DNA from: Notamacropus eugenii
Lineage: Eukaryota > Chordata > Mammalia > Diprotodontia > Macropodidae
Assembly: GCF_028372415.1 (NCBI RefSeq)
Contig: NC_092879.1
Coordinates: 94,770,241-94,834,240, forward strand
DNA: 64,000 nucleotides
Direction of reading: 5' to 3'
The position numbers and the translations under genes were made by a program. Each line of letters begins with the position of its first letter. Positions within the stretch are counted from its first letter, which is position 1. This document shows, piece after piece, positions 11,222 through 22,000 of this stretch. Under the pieces are notes generated by a model. It ran no database searches and was not told the origin of the DNA. It saw only the letters and a program-made list of their open reading frames with translations.

Positions 11222-12147
11222 ATGGAAGAGCTCAAAAAGAATTTTGAAAATCAAGTAAGAGAGGTGGAGGAAAAAGTGGGAAGAGAAATGAGAGAGATGC
11301 AAGGAAAGCATGAAAAGCAGGTCAATACCTTGCTAAAGGAGACCCCAATTAATGCTGAAGAAAATAGCACCTTGAAAAATAGGCTAACTCAATTGGCAAA
11401 AGAGGTTCAAAAACCAATGAGGAGAAGAATGCTTTAAAAAGCAGAATTAGCCATATGGAAAAGGAGGTTCAAAAGCTCACTGAAGAAAATAGTTCTTTCA
11501 AAATTAGAATGGAACAGATGGAGACTAATGACTTTACAAGAAACCAAGAAATCACAAAACAAAACCAAAAGAATGAAAAAATGGAAGATAATGTGAAATG
11601 TCTCATTGGAAAAACAACTGACCTGGAGAATAGATCCAGGAGAGACAATTTAAAAATTATGGGCCTACCTGAAAGCCATGATCAAAAAAAGAGCTGAGAC
11701 ATCATCATTCATGAAATTATCAAGGAAAACTGCCCTGATATTCTAGAACCAGGGAGCAAAATAAATATTGAAAGAATCCACCTATCACCTCCTGAAAGAG
11801 ATCCTAAAAGAGAAACTCCTGGGAACATTGTGTCCAAATTCCAGAGTTCCCTGGTCAAGGAGAAAATATTGCAAGCAGCTAGAAAGAAACAATTCAAGTA
11901 TTGTGAAAATACAATCAGGATAACACAAGATCTAGCAGCTTCTACATTAAGGGATCGAAGGGCATGGAATATGATATTCCAGAAGTCAAAGGAACTAGGA
12001 CTGAAACCAAGAATCACCTACCCAGCAAAACTGAATATAATACTTCAGGGGAAAAATTGGTCTTTCAATGAAATCAAGGGCTTTCAAGCATTTTTGATGA
12101 AAAGACTAAAACTGAAAAGAAAATTTGACTTTCAAACACAAGAATGA
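11222..12147 (+). pseudogene. L1/HAL1 ORF1 (RNA-binding coiled-coil protein), two lesions
   Basis: Begins MEELKKNFENQVREVEEKV, a heptad-rich coiled coil over roughly the first 150 residues, then the RRM-like part (TTDLENRSRRDNLKIMGLPE) and the C-terminal domain (RRAWNMIFQKSKELGLKPR, ITYPAKLNIILQGK). One base is lost near 11412 compared with the second copy (EVQKANEKNALKSRI there), and a TGA ends the middle piece after 11694. The product would trimerise and bind RNA; this copy cannot make it whole. Confidence 0.85.
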
Positions 12148-12283
12148 AGAGAACCATGAAAAGGTGAACAGCAAAGAGAAGTCATAAGGGACTTATTAAA
12201 GTTGAACTATTTACATTCCTAGATGGAAAGACAATATTTGTAATTCTTGAAATTTTTTTCGGCATATGGGTAGTTGGTGGGAT

Positions 12284-12340
12284 TACACACACACACACAC
12301 ACACATACACACACACACACACACATACACACACAGAGCA
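12284..12340 (+). repeat. (CA)n microsatellite inside the HAL1 3' UTR
   Basis: CACACA runs broken by CATACA, inside the untranslated 3' part of the element. Confidence 0.95.
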
Positions 12341-13164
12341 CAGGGTGAATTGAATAGGATGGGATCATGTCTTTAAATAATGAAATTAAGCAGTGAGAGA
12401 GAAATATATTGGTAGGAGAAAGGGAGAAATGGAATGGGGCAAATTATCTCTCATAAAAGAGGCAAGTAAGACTTTTCAGTGGAGGGAAAAAGGGGGGAGG
12501 TGAGAGAAAAAACATGAAGCTTACTCTCATCACATTCGAGTAAAGGAAGGAATAAAATGCACACTCATTTTGGTATGAAAATCTATCTTACAATACAGGA
12601 AAGTGGGGGAGAAAGGGATAAGCAGGGTGGGGGGGATAATGCAAGGGAGGGCAATGGGAGGAGGGAGCACTCTTGGGGAGGCATAGGATCAAAAGATAGA
12701 ATAGAAGAAGCAGGGGGCAGGATAGGATGGAGGGTAATATAGTTGGTCTTACACAACACGACTATTATGGAAGTCATTTGCAAAATTACACAGATATGGC
12801 CTATATTGAATTGCTTGCCTTCCCAAAGGGAATGAGTCAGGAGGGAGGGATGAAGAGAAGTTGGAACTCAAAAGTTTTAGGAACAACTGTTGAGTATTGT
12901 TCTTGCAACTAGGAAATAAGAAATATAGGTAATGGGGTAGAGAAATTTATCTTGCCCTACAAGACAAAAGAGAAGATGGGGATAAGGGAAGGGAGGGATG
13001 TTAGAAGGGAGGACAGATTGGTGATAGGGGCAATTAGAATGCTTGGCGTTTAGGGGTGGGGGGAGGGGAGAACTGGGGAGGAAATTTGGAATCCAAAATT
13101 TTGTGGAAATGAATGTTGAAAACTTAAATAAATAAATTTAAATAAAAATCAAGATTTATGAGGT

Positions 13165-13335
13165 TATTTGATCATAACCACCCAGAGGTAGGCAGTACAG
13201 ATATTACTCCATATTATAGATCTGAAAACAGGCTCAGCTTGTGACCTGTTCCTGGTTATATGGTTAATAAATGTCAGCTCAGCTTTGAACCCAAGTCTCC
13301 TGTCTTCAAGTATGATGTTCACCATGCTGGCTCTG
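13165..13335 (-). repeat. MIR-type SINE, antisense, distal half (split by the HAL1 insertion)
   Basis: GGTTATTTGATCATAACCAC, CCATATTATAGATCTGAAAAC and GAACCCAAGTCTCCTGTC are MIR complement. The other half precedes the element at 10240-10271. Confidence 0.65.
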
Positions 13336-13389
13336 TGATAACAGAACCATATACACTAAAAAAATCCATGAAATGTTAAGCGCAGGTTA

Positions 13390-14560
13390 ATTCTTTTTCT
13401 AAATGCTATTTTGCTTTTTCCAATTACTTGTAAAGATAGTTTTCAGCATTTATTTTTATAGGACTTTGAGTTCGACTTTTTTCCCTACTTTCCTTCCCTC
13501 TTCCCTCCCAAAGATGGCAAGCAATCTGATACAGGTTATATATGGGCAATCATGGAAATGCTTCCATCTTAGTCATGTTGTGGAAGAAGAAACAGAACAA
13601 AAAGGAAAAGCCGAAAAAAGTGAAAATAATATGCTTCAGTCTGCATTCAGACTCCATGGTTCTTTTTTTCTGAATGTGGATAGCATTAGCTAAGTCTGAA
13701 ATTCACCAACTCATCATTTCTTACAGAATAATTGTATTTCATTGTCGTCATATACCGCAGCTTGTTTAGTCATTCACCAATCAATAGGCATCTCTTCATT
13801 TTCCAATTCTTGGCCAGCACAAAAAGAGCTGCTATATATATTTTTGTACATGTGGGTCCTTTTCCCTTTTGTATGATCTCTTTGGGATACAAACCTAGTA
13901 GTGTTATTGCTGGATCAAGGGGTATGCACAGTTTGCCCTTTGGATGTAGTTCCAAATTGGTCTCTAGAATGGGTGGATCAGTTCACAGCTCCACACCAAT
14001 GCATTAGTGTCCCAATTTTCCCACAACCCCTCTAACATCATTTTTCTTTTTTCTTATATTAGCCAATCTTATAGGTGTGAAATGGTACTTCAGAGGTGTT
14101 TTAATTGGCATTTCTCTAATCAATAGTGATGTAGAGCATTTTTTCACATGACTATAGATAGCTTTGATTTCTTCATCTGAAAACTGCCTGTTCATATCCT
14201 TTGACCATTTATCAATTGTCAACTTGTATTCTTAAACATTTGACTCAGTTATCTCTGTATTTGAAAAATGAGGCCTTCATCAGAGACCCTGGTGGCAAAA
14301 ATTGTTTCCCATCTTTCTTCTTTCCTTCTTGGTTGCATTAGTTTTGTTTGTGCAAAACCTTTTTAATTTAGTGTAATCAAAATCCATTTTACATTTCATA
14401 ATATTCTCTATCTGCTTTGATCATAAATTCTTCCCTTTTCCACAGACCTGACAGACATGCTACTCTTTGCTCTCCTGATTTGCTTATGGTATCAACCTTT
14501 ATGTCTCAGTCATGTAACCATTTTGACTTTATCTTGGTACATGTAAACACAGGTTAATTT
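13390..14560 (-). mobile_element. L1 fragment: C-terminal part of ORF2 and 3' end, antisense
   Basis: Minus-strand reading gives L1 ORF2 C-terminal text: DKWSKDMNRQFSDEEIKAI, KCSTSLLIREMPIKTPLKYH, FTPIRLANIRKK (14222-14004), then PLDPAITLLGLYPKEIIQK and CTKIYIAALFVLAKNWKMKR (13955-13770). A frame break separates the pieces. It lacks endonuclease and reverse transcriptase. Confidence 0.85.
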
Positions 14561-14799
14561 CTCCGGTTGGCATTTGCTCCCGAGAACCTTTTTCCCATGT
14601 GGAAGTAAGCCTGGGTTCTTGAAGGCTGTAAGGAAAGCAAGCTATAATAGGTCTTATCCAAAGCTGAAATATTTCAAGCATTGGCCTTGCACAATAGACT
14701 CTTCCCTTAAGCCCTACACCAGTATGGGGAGACTCATCACTAAAAGACCACAAGGTTGTGAAGTTTTTGGTCACAGCAGTTTCTGAAATGTAGAAAGTC

Positions 14800-16620
14800 T
14801 GGGAACTCAGTTGATGGAAGGAGTATCCGGGTTCAGGCAGAGTCCAGTGAGGGCCCTTGAGTGTGATGCTTCTAACGCCTTGTTAGCTCTAGGCCCAGGA
14901 ACCTGAAGGTGAACACATACAGGTCCCTGAAGCTCCCTAGGCCTCTATTTCTCCTATGGTCAGAGTAGGGGGTCTGGCTCAAAAGCTTTTGATATTGGGA
15001 GTGATCATAAACTGGCCAATCCAGGTCCCTAGGACTCAGTTTCCTTTCCAATGATATAAATGATTGGACTCTAAGGCCTCTGAAGGACTTGTCACTTTTT
15101 GTCCTTGGACACTTGTAGGTACATATGCAATATTCGTTCTATTCTGTAGGCCTCAGTTTCAGGGAGAGCCCATGGATGTGCCTCTAGTCTAAATGCCCTT
15201 AAGGTCCTATTTACTCTAGGCCTAGGAACATGCAGATGATCACATTCAGTTCTCTCAGGCTCCCTTGTCCTCATCTCTTCCCCCCCTACCCTGCCACTTA
15301 CTGTCACAGGAGGGGGTCTGGCTCTAAAAAGGCCTTGATATTTTTCACCCTAGGTACTTGGGAGTTTTCTTACTCTTGTCTATCCAGCTTTCTCTCTATC
15401 TCAGTTTCTTTTAGAGGCACATGAAGTGCTTGGACTCTAAGGCCTCTGAAAGACTAGTCATGTTTATACCGTGGACCCTTCTGGATGATCACACAACGGT
15501 TATTTGGCTCACTAAGACTCAGTTTCAGGAAGTTATCTGGGAGGAAGTTTTAGTCTAAATGGTCTTAAGGACTTCTTACCTCTAGCTCTGGGAAATTGTC
15601 CTTGATCACATACAGGGCCCTGAAGCTCTCTAGGTCTCTGTTCTCCTACAGTCACAGTAGGTTGTTTGGCTCTAAAGTCATTGGGAGCTTTGATCATTTT
15701 CATCCTAGGAGCTTAGGTGTGATCTTATTCTTGTCTATCCATGTTTCTAGGACTCAGTTTTCTTTAGAGGCACATGAAGGTTTTGGATTCAGAGGACTCT
15801 GAAAGACCTGTCACTTTTTGTCCTTGGACACTTGTAGGTGCATATTCAATGGTCATTCTGTTGTCTACACCTCAGTTTCAGGCATAGTCCATAGAGGGGC
15901 CTCTGGTCTAAATGCCCATAAAGTCCTCTTTGCTCTTGGCCTAGGAACCTGTAGGTGATGAACTCATGCTCCCTGGTCCTCATTCCCCCCCACCCACCTA
16001 CAGTCACAGTAGAGGGTCTGGCTCTAAAAAGGCCTTGATATTTTTCATCTTAGATTGAGAGTGATCTTACATTTGTCTATTCAGCTCTCTAGGACTCAGT
16101 TTCCTTCCAAATCTCATAATGGATGTGAACTTTAAGGTCTCTGAAGACTTATCACTTTTTGTCCTTGGACACTTGTAGGTGCACGTGCAATGTTCATTCT
16201 GTTATCTCAGCTCAGTTTCAGGCAGAGTCCATGGAGGGGCCTCTAGTCTAAATGCCCTTAAGGTCCTCTTTGCTCTAGGCCTAGGAAACTGTAGGTGATC
16301 CCATTCAGGTCCCTCAAGTTCCCTTGTCCTCTTCCCTCCCCCTGCAGTCACAGTAAGGGGTCTGCCTCTAAAAAGGCCTTGATATTTTTCATTCTGGGTG
16401 CTTGGGAGTGATCTTACACTTGTCTATCCAGCTCTCTAGGACTCAGTTTCCTTTCAAATCACATAAAGTGTTTGGGCTCTAAGGCCTCTGAAGGACTTGT
16501 CACTTTTTGTCCTTGGACACTTGTGAGTACACGTATAATGTTCATTAGACTCTCTAGGCCTCAGTTTGTGGCAGAGTCCATGGAGGGGCCTCTAGTGCTT
16601 TTCATTTTCAATACCCAAGT
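14800..16620 (+). repeat. Tandem array B: same about 350-bp unit as array A, same orientation
   Basis: About five copies. CTAGGCCTAG recurs at 15216 and 16275 with worn copies near 14890, 15585 and 15935; GTCACTTTTTGTCCTTGGAC recurs in register. Copies here also share CTCTAAAAAGGCCTTGATAT, and look closer to each other than to array A. No gene inside. Confidence 0.85.
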
Positions 16621-16719
16621 TCCACTTAATGACTGTCTTAGAGTGGTTATCAATAGTGACAATTTCTCTTTCCCTCCCAGTGTGATTTAGTTATTTTTTT
16701 TCCTTTGCTCATTAAAAGG

Positions 16720-17003
16720 GCCTTTCCCTGACTACTTCTTAAAGAGTCCTATTCACTCAATGGGCATTACCTCCCTCTAAGTGAATGCCTGAAAAGGCCA
16801 AGGTCCCCCATTGCATCCTGGGCCATCTTGACTCATCCTGATGAATATCTGGTTACTGAATCCAGATGGCTCAGGAGGAAAAGTGAGGATGCTAACTTTG
16901 CACAGCCCTCCCTCACCGAAAGCAAAGTGAAGTGCAAGTCATGTCGTCATTTCTCTGATGTCATGGTCTTCTTCGCAAACAAAGGATGAACACAGCAGCA
17001 ACC
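16720..17003 (+). mobile_element. Marsupial SINE with an RTE-type 3' tail
   Basis: AAAGGGCCTTTCCCTGACTA, CAATGGGCATTACCTCCC, CCATTGCATCCTGGGCCATC, CCAGATGGCTCAGGAGGA, then CATGTCGTCATTTCTCTG and the tail GATGTCATGGTCTTCTTCGC ending GGATGAACACAGCAGCAAC. The tail matches the layout of the RTE-like LINE tail at 3545-3585, so that LINE family probably moved it. I recall it as a WALLSI-like SINE, not certain. Confidence 0.65.
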
Positions 17004-18476
17004 TATATGTGACACAGTATGTCTTCAGTATAATAAGAGTTCAACTGCATACCTACCATTTATTACATCCCTTCCTGTACACATTAAGTTTCACTGTTAA
17101 AAAATGTCAGTCATCGCAGATGTAAATGATAAGAGGAATTGGGAATCTATTCTGTCTCTAGAATTTTTCTTCACATTTTTTGACATGACAACACTTAGAA
17201 CAATTGCCAATCAAGATCCGACAGTTTCAGAGTGGGATAGCATGGACGCTGTCTATTCTTTCCCAAACTGTTTCATGGAATGCTGGTATTGTAGGATGTG
17301 AAGTGTTGACCCATGGAAAAATTGAGGTTAGCAATGTGTTCCTCTGCAGTATTTAAATATGAATTTTTGTATATATAAGAAATATATGAGGCAGTTTCCT
17401 ACTAGAAAATATTTGCTTGCCCCATGTTTTCTCTTACCTCCCTCCCTGGACCAGCGTTGATCAGTTTTGTAGTGCTTTGCATGGTGACATGAGTTGTTAT
17501 TTCAAACTGCATGTGCGTGTTTTTTTCAAACTGCAAATATGACTTGTGTGTTATTCCAAGCTGCACAATCCTCTGGGGCTAGATTGGGAAAATACTGCCT
17601 TGGAAGTGACTGGGAATGCAGCTTAAACAGGGTTCATGTGAGTAGCCCATATCATTTCAGTTACATTTCATCTAAGGAGTTAGAAACATCATATAAGCCT
17701 GTTTGTCCTGTAGCTTATGTTTTCATTACTTTTGACAGGATATAATATTTAGGCCAAGAGATCACTAGTTCTAAACAATACCAATTCTGAGTCAAAAGAC
17801 CCTAAATTCTTGATGGTCAGTTTAGAGGGCCTACTCTTAGTAGGTCATCGATCTGAGGTATGTTGAGGATTAGCCTTTTTGGATCAGCACAAAATGTGTG
17901 CGTATTAACCTGTCAGACATATATGATTGTTTTAAGATCACTGACCACTAGGTTTGACTATAGGAAATGGATCATAGGTTTCAGAGTATCCCCCATCGAT
18001 ATTCATAAAGCACAGTAAGGAAACCAGCTAGGTTCCAATGTTTTTCCCCATATGCCATATATCACAAGCAAAAATAAATGTGCATATATGTGTGTACATA
18101 GCTATGTATATGTCTCTATACACATGTGTATGTATGCATATATGTAGGTATTTATGCCACACCAGGTGTGGGAAGGTGGTTAGAATTAAATGAGAAACAT
18201 AGAAATCAGGGATTCAGGATTCTGCTGTTCCATCATCTCCTGGATAAAGAACCCCTCTCTTCTGCCTTTTTTTCACCCCTGTAAAATAGCAGTCATTACC
18301 AATTTCACAGTGATCATTTGAGAGATAGTCAATGCTTGGAAGTAGTATTTTCAACTTATATATGTTATATGACCAATCTCCGTCATCTCATTTAATGGTC
18401 TCCCTAGATATACATAATTTCTGAGAGAAACTTGTTTGTATCATGCCTTTAATATCCTAGTTCATTATTTCCTCAC
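17004..18476. other. Unassigned DNA between the two genes, with a microsatellite at 18065-18150
   Basis: AT-rich. A degenerate (TATG)/(TATA) tract lies at 18065-18150. A 65-codon frame at 17104-17301 is not supported by any match. No repeat recognised otherwise. Confidence 0.4.
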
Positions 18477-18903
18477 TTTATTCAAAATCATACACTGCAC
18501 TAAGAAAATATAAACATATGGCTCAAAAATATTTGCATAGAAAAGACAGCCTTTTGCTAGCTAAAGAACTGAATGAAAAATGAACTTCAGTTATTAGAAA
18601 AACATTAAAAGAATAATTTATTACAAAAAAATCATTGTGCAACATAGACAGGTGTGTGCATGAGGAGAGACAGATACAGAGCAATGACCTGAAGAAAATT
18701 CGGATAAAGATGCTAAATCCCTGCGGATTCACTCCATTATGCTAAACACCCACTCACATGGCAAGAAAATGTCATAACTAAATTGCATATGCAGTATATA
18801 CATCCTTTTACTTGATGAGCATAGAAATAAATACTGTGGCTTTTCATTTTCTGTATTCTCTCCATTTTAAAAAATCACATGAAATCTGCATGTCAAAAGG
18901 ATC
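18477..18903 (-). promoter_or_regulatory. SLC6A14: SLC6A14 3' UTR with candidate poly(A) signals
   Basis: Downstream of the stop, minus-strand AATAAA occurs at 18622-18617, about 280 bases past the stop, and again at 18482-18477. Either could end the transcript. The human 3' UTR is longer, so the true end may lie further down. No cDNA evidence is available here. Confidence 0.4.
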
Positions 18904-19050
18904 TTATTCTGGTTTTGTATTGCCACTGACAGTTGGTATTTCATGGTCATGCTCTTTTTTGGGGTCCACCATGCCACTGTATCTCTCACCACGATGCCGC
19001 TCTAGGTATGGACCCCAGTTGGAAGCTGGTCTGCAGCAACTTATAAAACG
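18904..19050 (-). CDS. SLC6A14: SLC6A14 coding exon 14 (residues 591-638 and stop): C-terminal tail
   Basis: Begins [17 protein letters not shown] and ends [13 protein letters not shown] then TAA at 18906-18904. Acceptor TTTCAG ends at 19051. The cytoplasmic tail ends close to the human ending SGSRKPE that I recall. Confidence 0.96.
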   Translation of the reverse strand, partial: RFISCCRPASNWGPYLERHRGERYSGMVDPKKEHDHEIPTVSGNTKPE

Positions 19051-22000
19051 CTGAAAGGTGAAAAAAAGTTTAGTCTGAGAACTTAAGTATTGCAGGCTAC
19101 GTATGGGATTTTCATTTTTAAAAAAGATTGCAGTTGATCATCGCTAAGCAAAGATGAGAACAGAATGTACAAATTCACAAATGGTTAGGCAAAAATCTTA
19201 TTTTCTGCATGAAAAATGATTATCCTTATTATTGATAATGCATATTCCACTGAGGATGAAATTATATTTTAATTTAATTACTGTTAATGAAATTATGTTA
19301 ACTGAAGTAGAAAATCTGATTATGTAAATTATTTCATAAGCCAGAATGATGTTCCAGTGCCTGGCGCCAAGGGATGAGGAGGAAAAGAGTGTTCTGGGAC
19401 TAACTGCTCTTCATCTTACTCCCCCTCCCCCTCAAATTCCCAATAATCTCTCTGGTCCAGGCTCAACCCCAGAGGTAAGGACCTGCATGAGGGTATTTCT
19501 GGGGGATCTGCTCAAATCTAGAGTCACCCCAGGAAGTCCAGCCTAACCAAGCCTGATCGCTTTATACTTTTGCAAGGGGACAAAGAGAGCAAGAAAGTTC
19601 CAAAGTCATGCTATAGTGAGTGGAAAGGTGTAGGTTTGATTTCATCCCCCAATAGGACATAAGCAGTTGACCTGTGCCAGCATGGAGAGTGTCCCTGGGC
19701 AGGTGGGCATGAGGCTTCTGTCCTGTCTATAACTTCTCAGTACATAGAATTTTTGCATTTTCTCTCCCCTGTTAGACCATGAGCTTTCTGAGGGCATGGA
19801 CTGTCTTTTGCCTTTCTTTGCATTCTCATTGTTTAGCACAGTGCCTGACACATAGTAAATACTTCACAAGTGTTTGTTGACTGATTGGTGGATAATTGAG
19901 ATTAATTTTTTTTAATTATCACTTTATAACTTACTTCATTTACGTTGTGACCATAAGTAAAATACTTGTACAGCCCCCTCCCCCACCCTGGAACTCACCT
20001 GAACAAAGCTGCCTTTGGCTTTCATTATTTTCACCATTGCCATGATAGGGATCCATATGATGCAGAAAATAATCATGCACCAGCCTAGAGCAAGTGACCA
20101 AGTAGGATATGGAATTTTCGCATACTCTGGTTTCTGAAACGTCACCAGGGACCAGATGAAAATGGTCTGTTGGGGTGAAATTGAGGAAATCCAAAGTTAA
20201 CTTCAAGATCAGTGTTCTCTCTAAATGCCATCAGCACTAAAACATCTAGTCAGACCTTTAAATTTAAAAATACCAGTCATTCGTCACGAGCCATTCAAAT
20301 TTACAAGAAGTCCAGGAAATTAGGTGGGCATTTTAGAAAGTCGTTGGCAGTACTGTTTTTTGAAAAAAAATTATTTCAGAGATAGAAGATAAAAATAGTA
20401 TGTGGTCAAACTAAAGGAATGTGTTTTTGTTATGAATTTCCAAAAATAGCCATTTTGACAAATTCTTCCTATCTCCAAGTAGATGGGTGTTCTACATGTG
20501 TTCCAATAAATGCCCTGCTGTCAGTGTACTTGCTTAAAAGTCAGATTCTAAGTGGGTATTATGGCAATGGGGTAGGGGGAAGGGCTTGCATAGTACTTTT
20601 TTATTCTGGGAAAATCTGGGACATGTATCAATTCGTGTAATTCCACAATGAGAGAGTCAAATATGGAACAAGCATTGGACAAGCTCCATCACCCCCTGCT
20701 GGGAGGCCAGGGTCCTCTTCTTCTTGCCTATTCATTTTCAGACCTCTTGGAGTGTGTACAGGGGAGGAAACAAGACTCAGTGTATGTTTCCATAGAGAAA
20801 ATTAACCATTGAAAAGGAAGAGCTTGTAAGGCCAGTCCATGCGACACCCAAATGAAGGTGCTTTAAAGTCAAAAGTTAATTCCAACTAGATATTTCAAAA
20901 TATGTAGATACCAGTGCTATCACCTGGGTTGTATGGTTATTAACCTTGTCCATTTTCCTTCGATGGAATGCAGCGGTGGACCCCGGCTAAATGTCGCCTC
21001 TGCGTCAACTGAACATTCCACAAGTTTGCTTTTGGAAATCAATGCAACTTTGCAAATAAAATCATTGATATCGGATTCATGTTTTCCATACTAGTATACG
21101 GATATCTGGCCATGACTCTGGAGTCAGTGCTTCTTCACAAGAAACCAAAATGTATTCCTAAAACTTACGCATGAACTTGTTCTTTAATTTTAAATGTAAA
21201 TGCTTATATTTGGATAGAACTAACAAAGGCAGAAATGATCATAAGTTTACTGCAATATGCACAATCATTTTCTTTTCAGCAGCTGGACTTGTGATTCTGT
21301 CCATGTATGACACTCCCAGTGTGGAGCATTCTTTCTGTTAATGGAGACTGACAACTTGTCTGAAACTTCGAGTCTTAGATAATCGCCTGTGTCTGAAGCA
21401 TAATAATTGGTCAGGTCTTCCTTATTTAAAGGATGGCCCTCACCCTGTACCCATACTATCTCTCAAACAGTTATATATAATAAACCAAGGGTGGGGAACC
21501 TGGAATAGACCATCATAGCTATTTATTTGTTTAAACAATTAAATGATGTTCTCAATTAATTCAGCTCCATAATAAATCCTCTCCTTTCTGATGGACATTT
21601 TCCTGGTTTGAGACATTTTTAAGAATTGTAACTGGGTGTCAAGCTTTCCAGGAACTCAACTGTGGCTTCTCGTAAAGCCTGGGTAGCTACAAAAACAGCA
21701 CAAGTGAAAGGTTTACAGCATGACTGTAAAACGCATGTGTTGACAGCAACTGGGCTGGCTTAATGCAAAATGCTGCCAGAGTGATTAAAGTAACCAAAAA
21801 AGGTTTTTTCAAAGGATATTCTCAAGTTAAATAGAATAATAGCTGCCATTTTATAATTCTTTAAGGTGTACACAAAGCTTCATAGGTATTACTCCATTTG
21901 ATCTTCTTAACCACCTTATCAAGTAGGTTTTTTTTTTTATCTCCCCCACCCCACTTTATAAAGCAGAGGTTTGTAAAGATTGAGCAACTTGTCCAGACAC

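Larger units (their letters stand above)
10258..13164 (+). mobile_element. HAL1-type element (L1-derived, ORF1 only), complete, with 14-bp TSD
   Basis: Flanked by perfect AAGATTTATGAGGT at 10258-10271 and 13151-13164, so 10272-13150 is one insertion of about 2.9 kb. It opens with GGGGCAGAGCTAAGATGGC, an L1-like 5' leader, has an L1 ORF1 at 11222-12147, then a long 3' UTR with a (CA)n tract at 12284-12340 and an AATAAATAAATTTAAAT tail. No reverse transcriptase is present between the duplications, which defines a half-L1 (HAL1). It sits inside an antisense MIR (10240-10271 and 13165-13335). Confidence 0.88.

Noticed and set aside
12557-12912. Open frames behind the HAL1 ORF1
   Set aside because: They lie in the element's untranslated 3' part.
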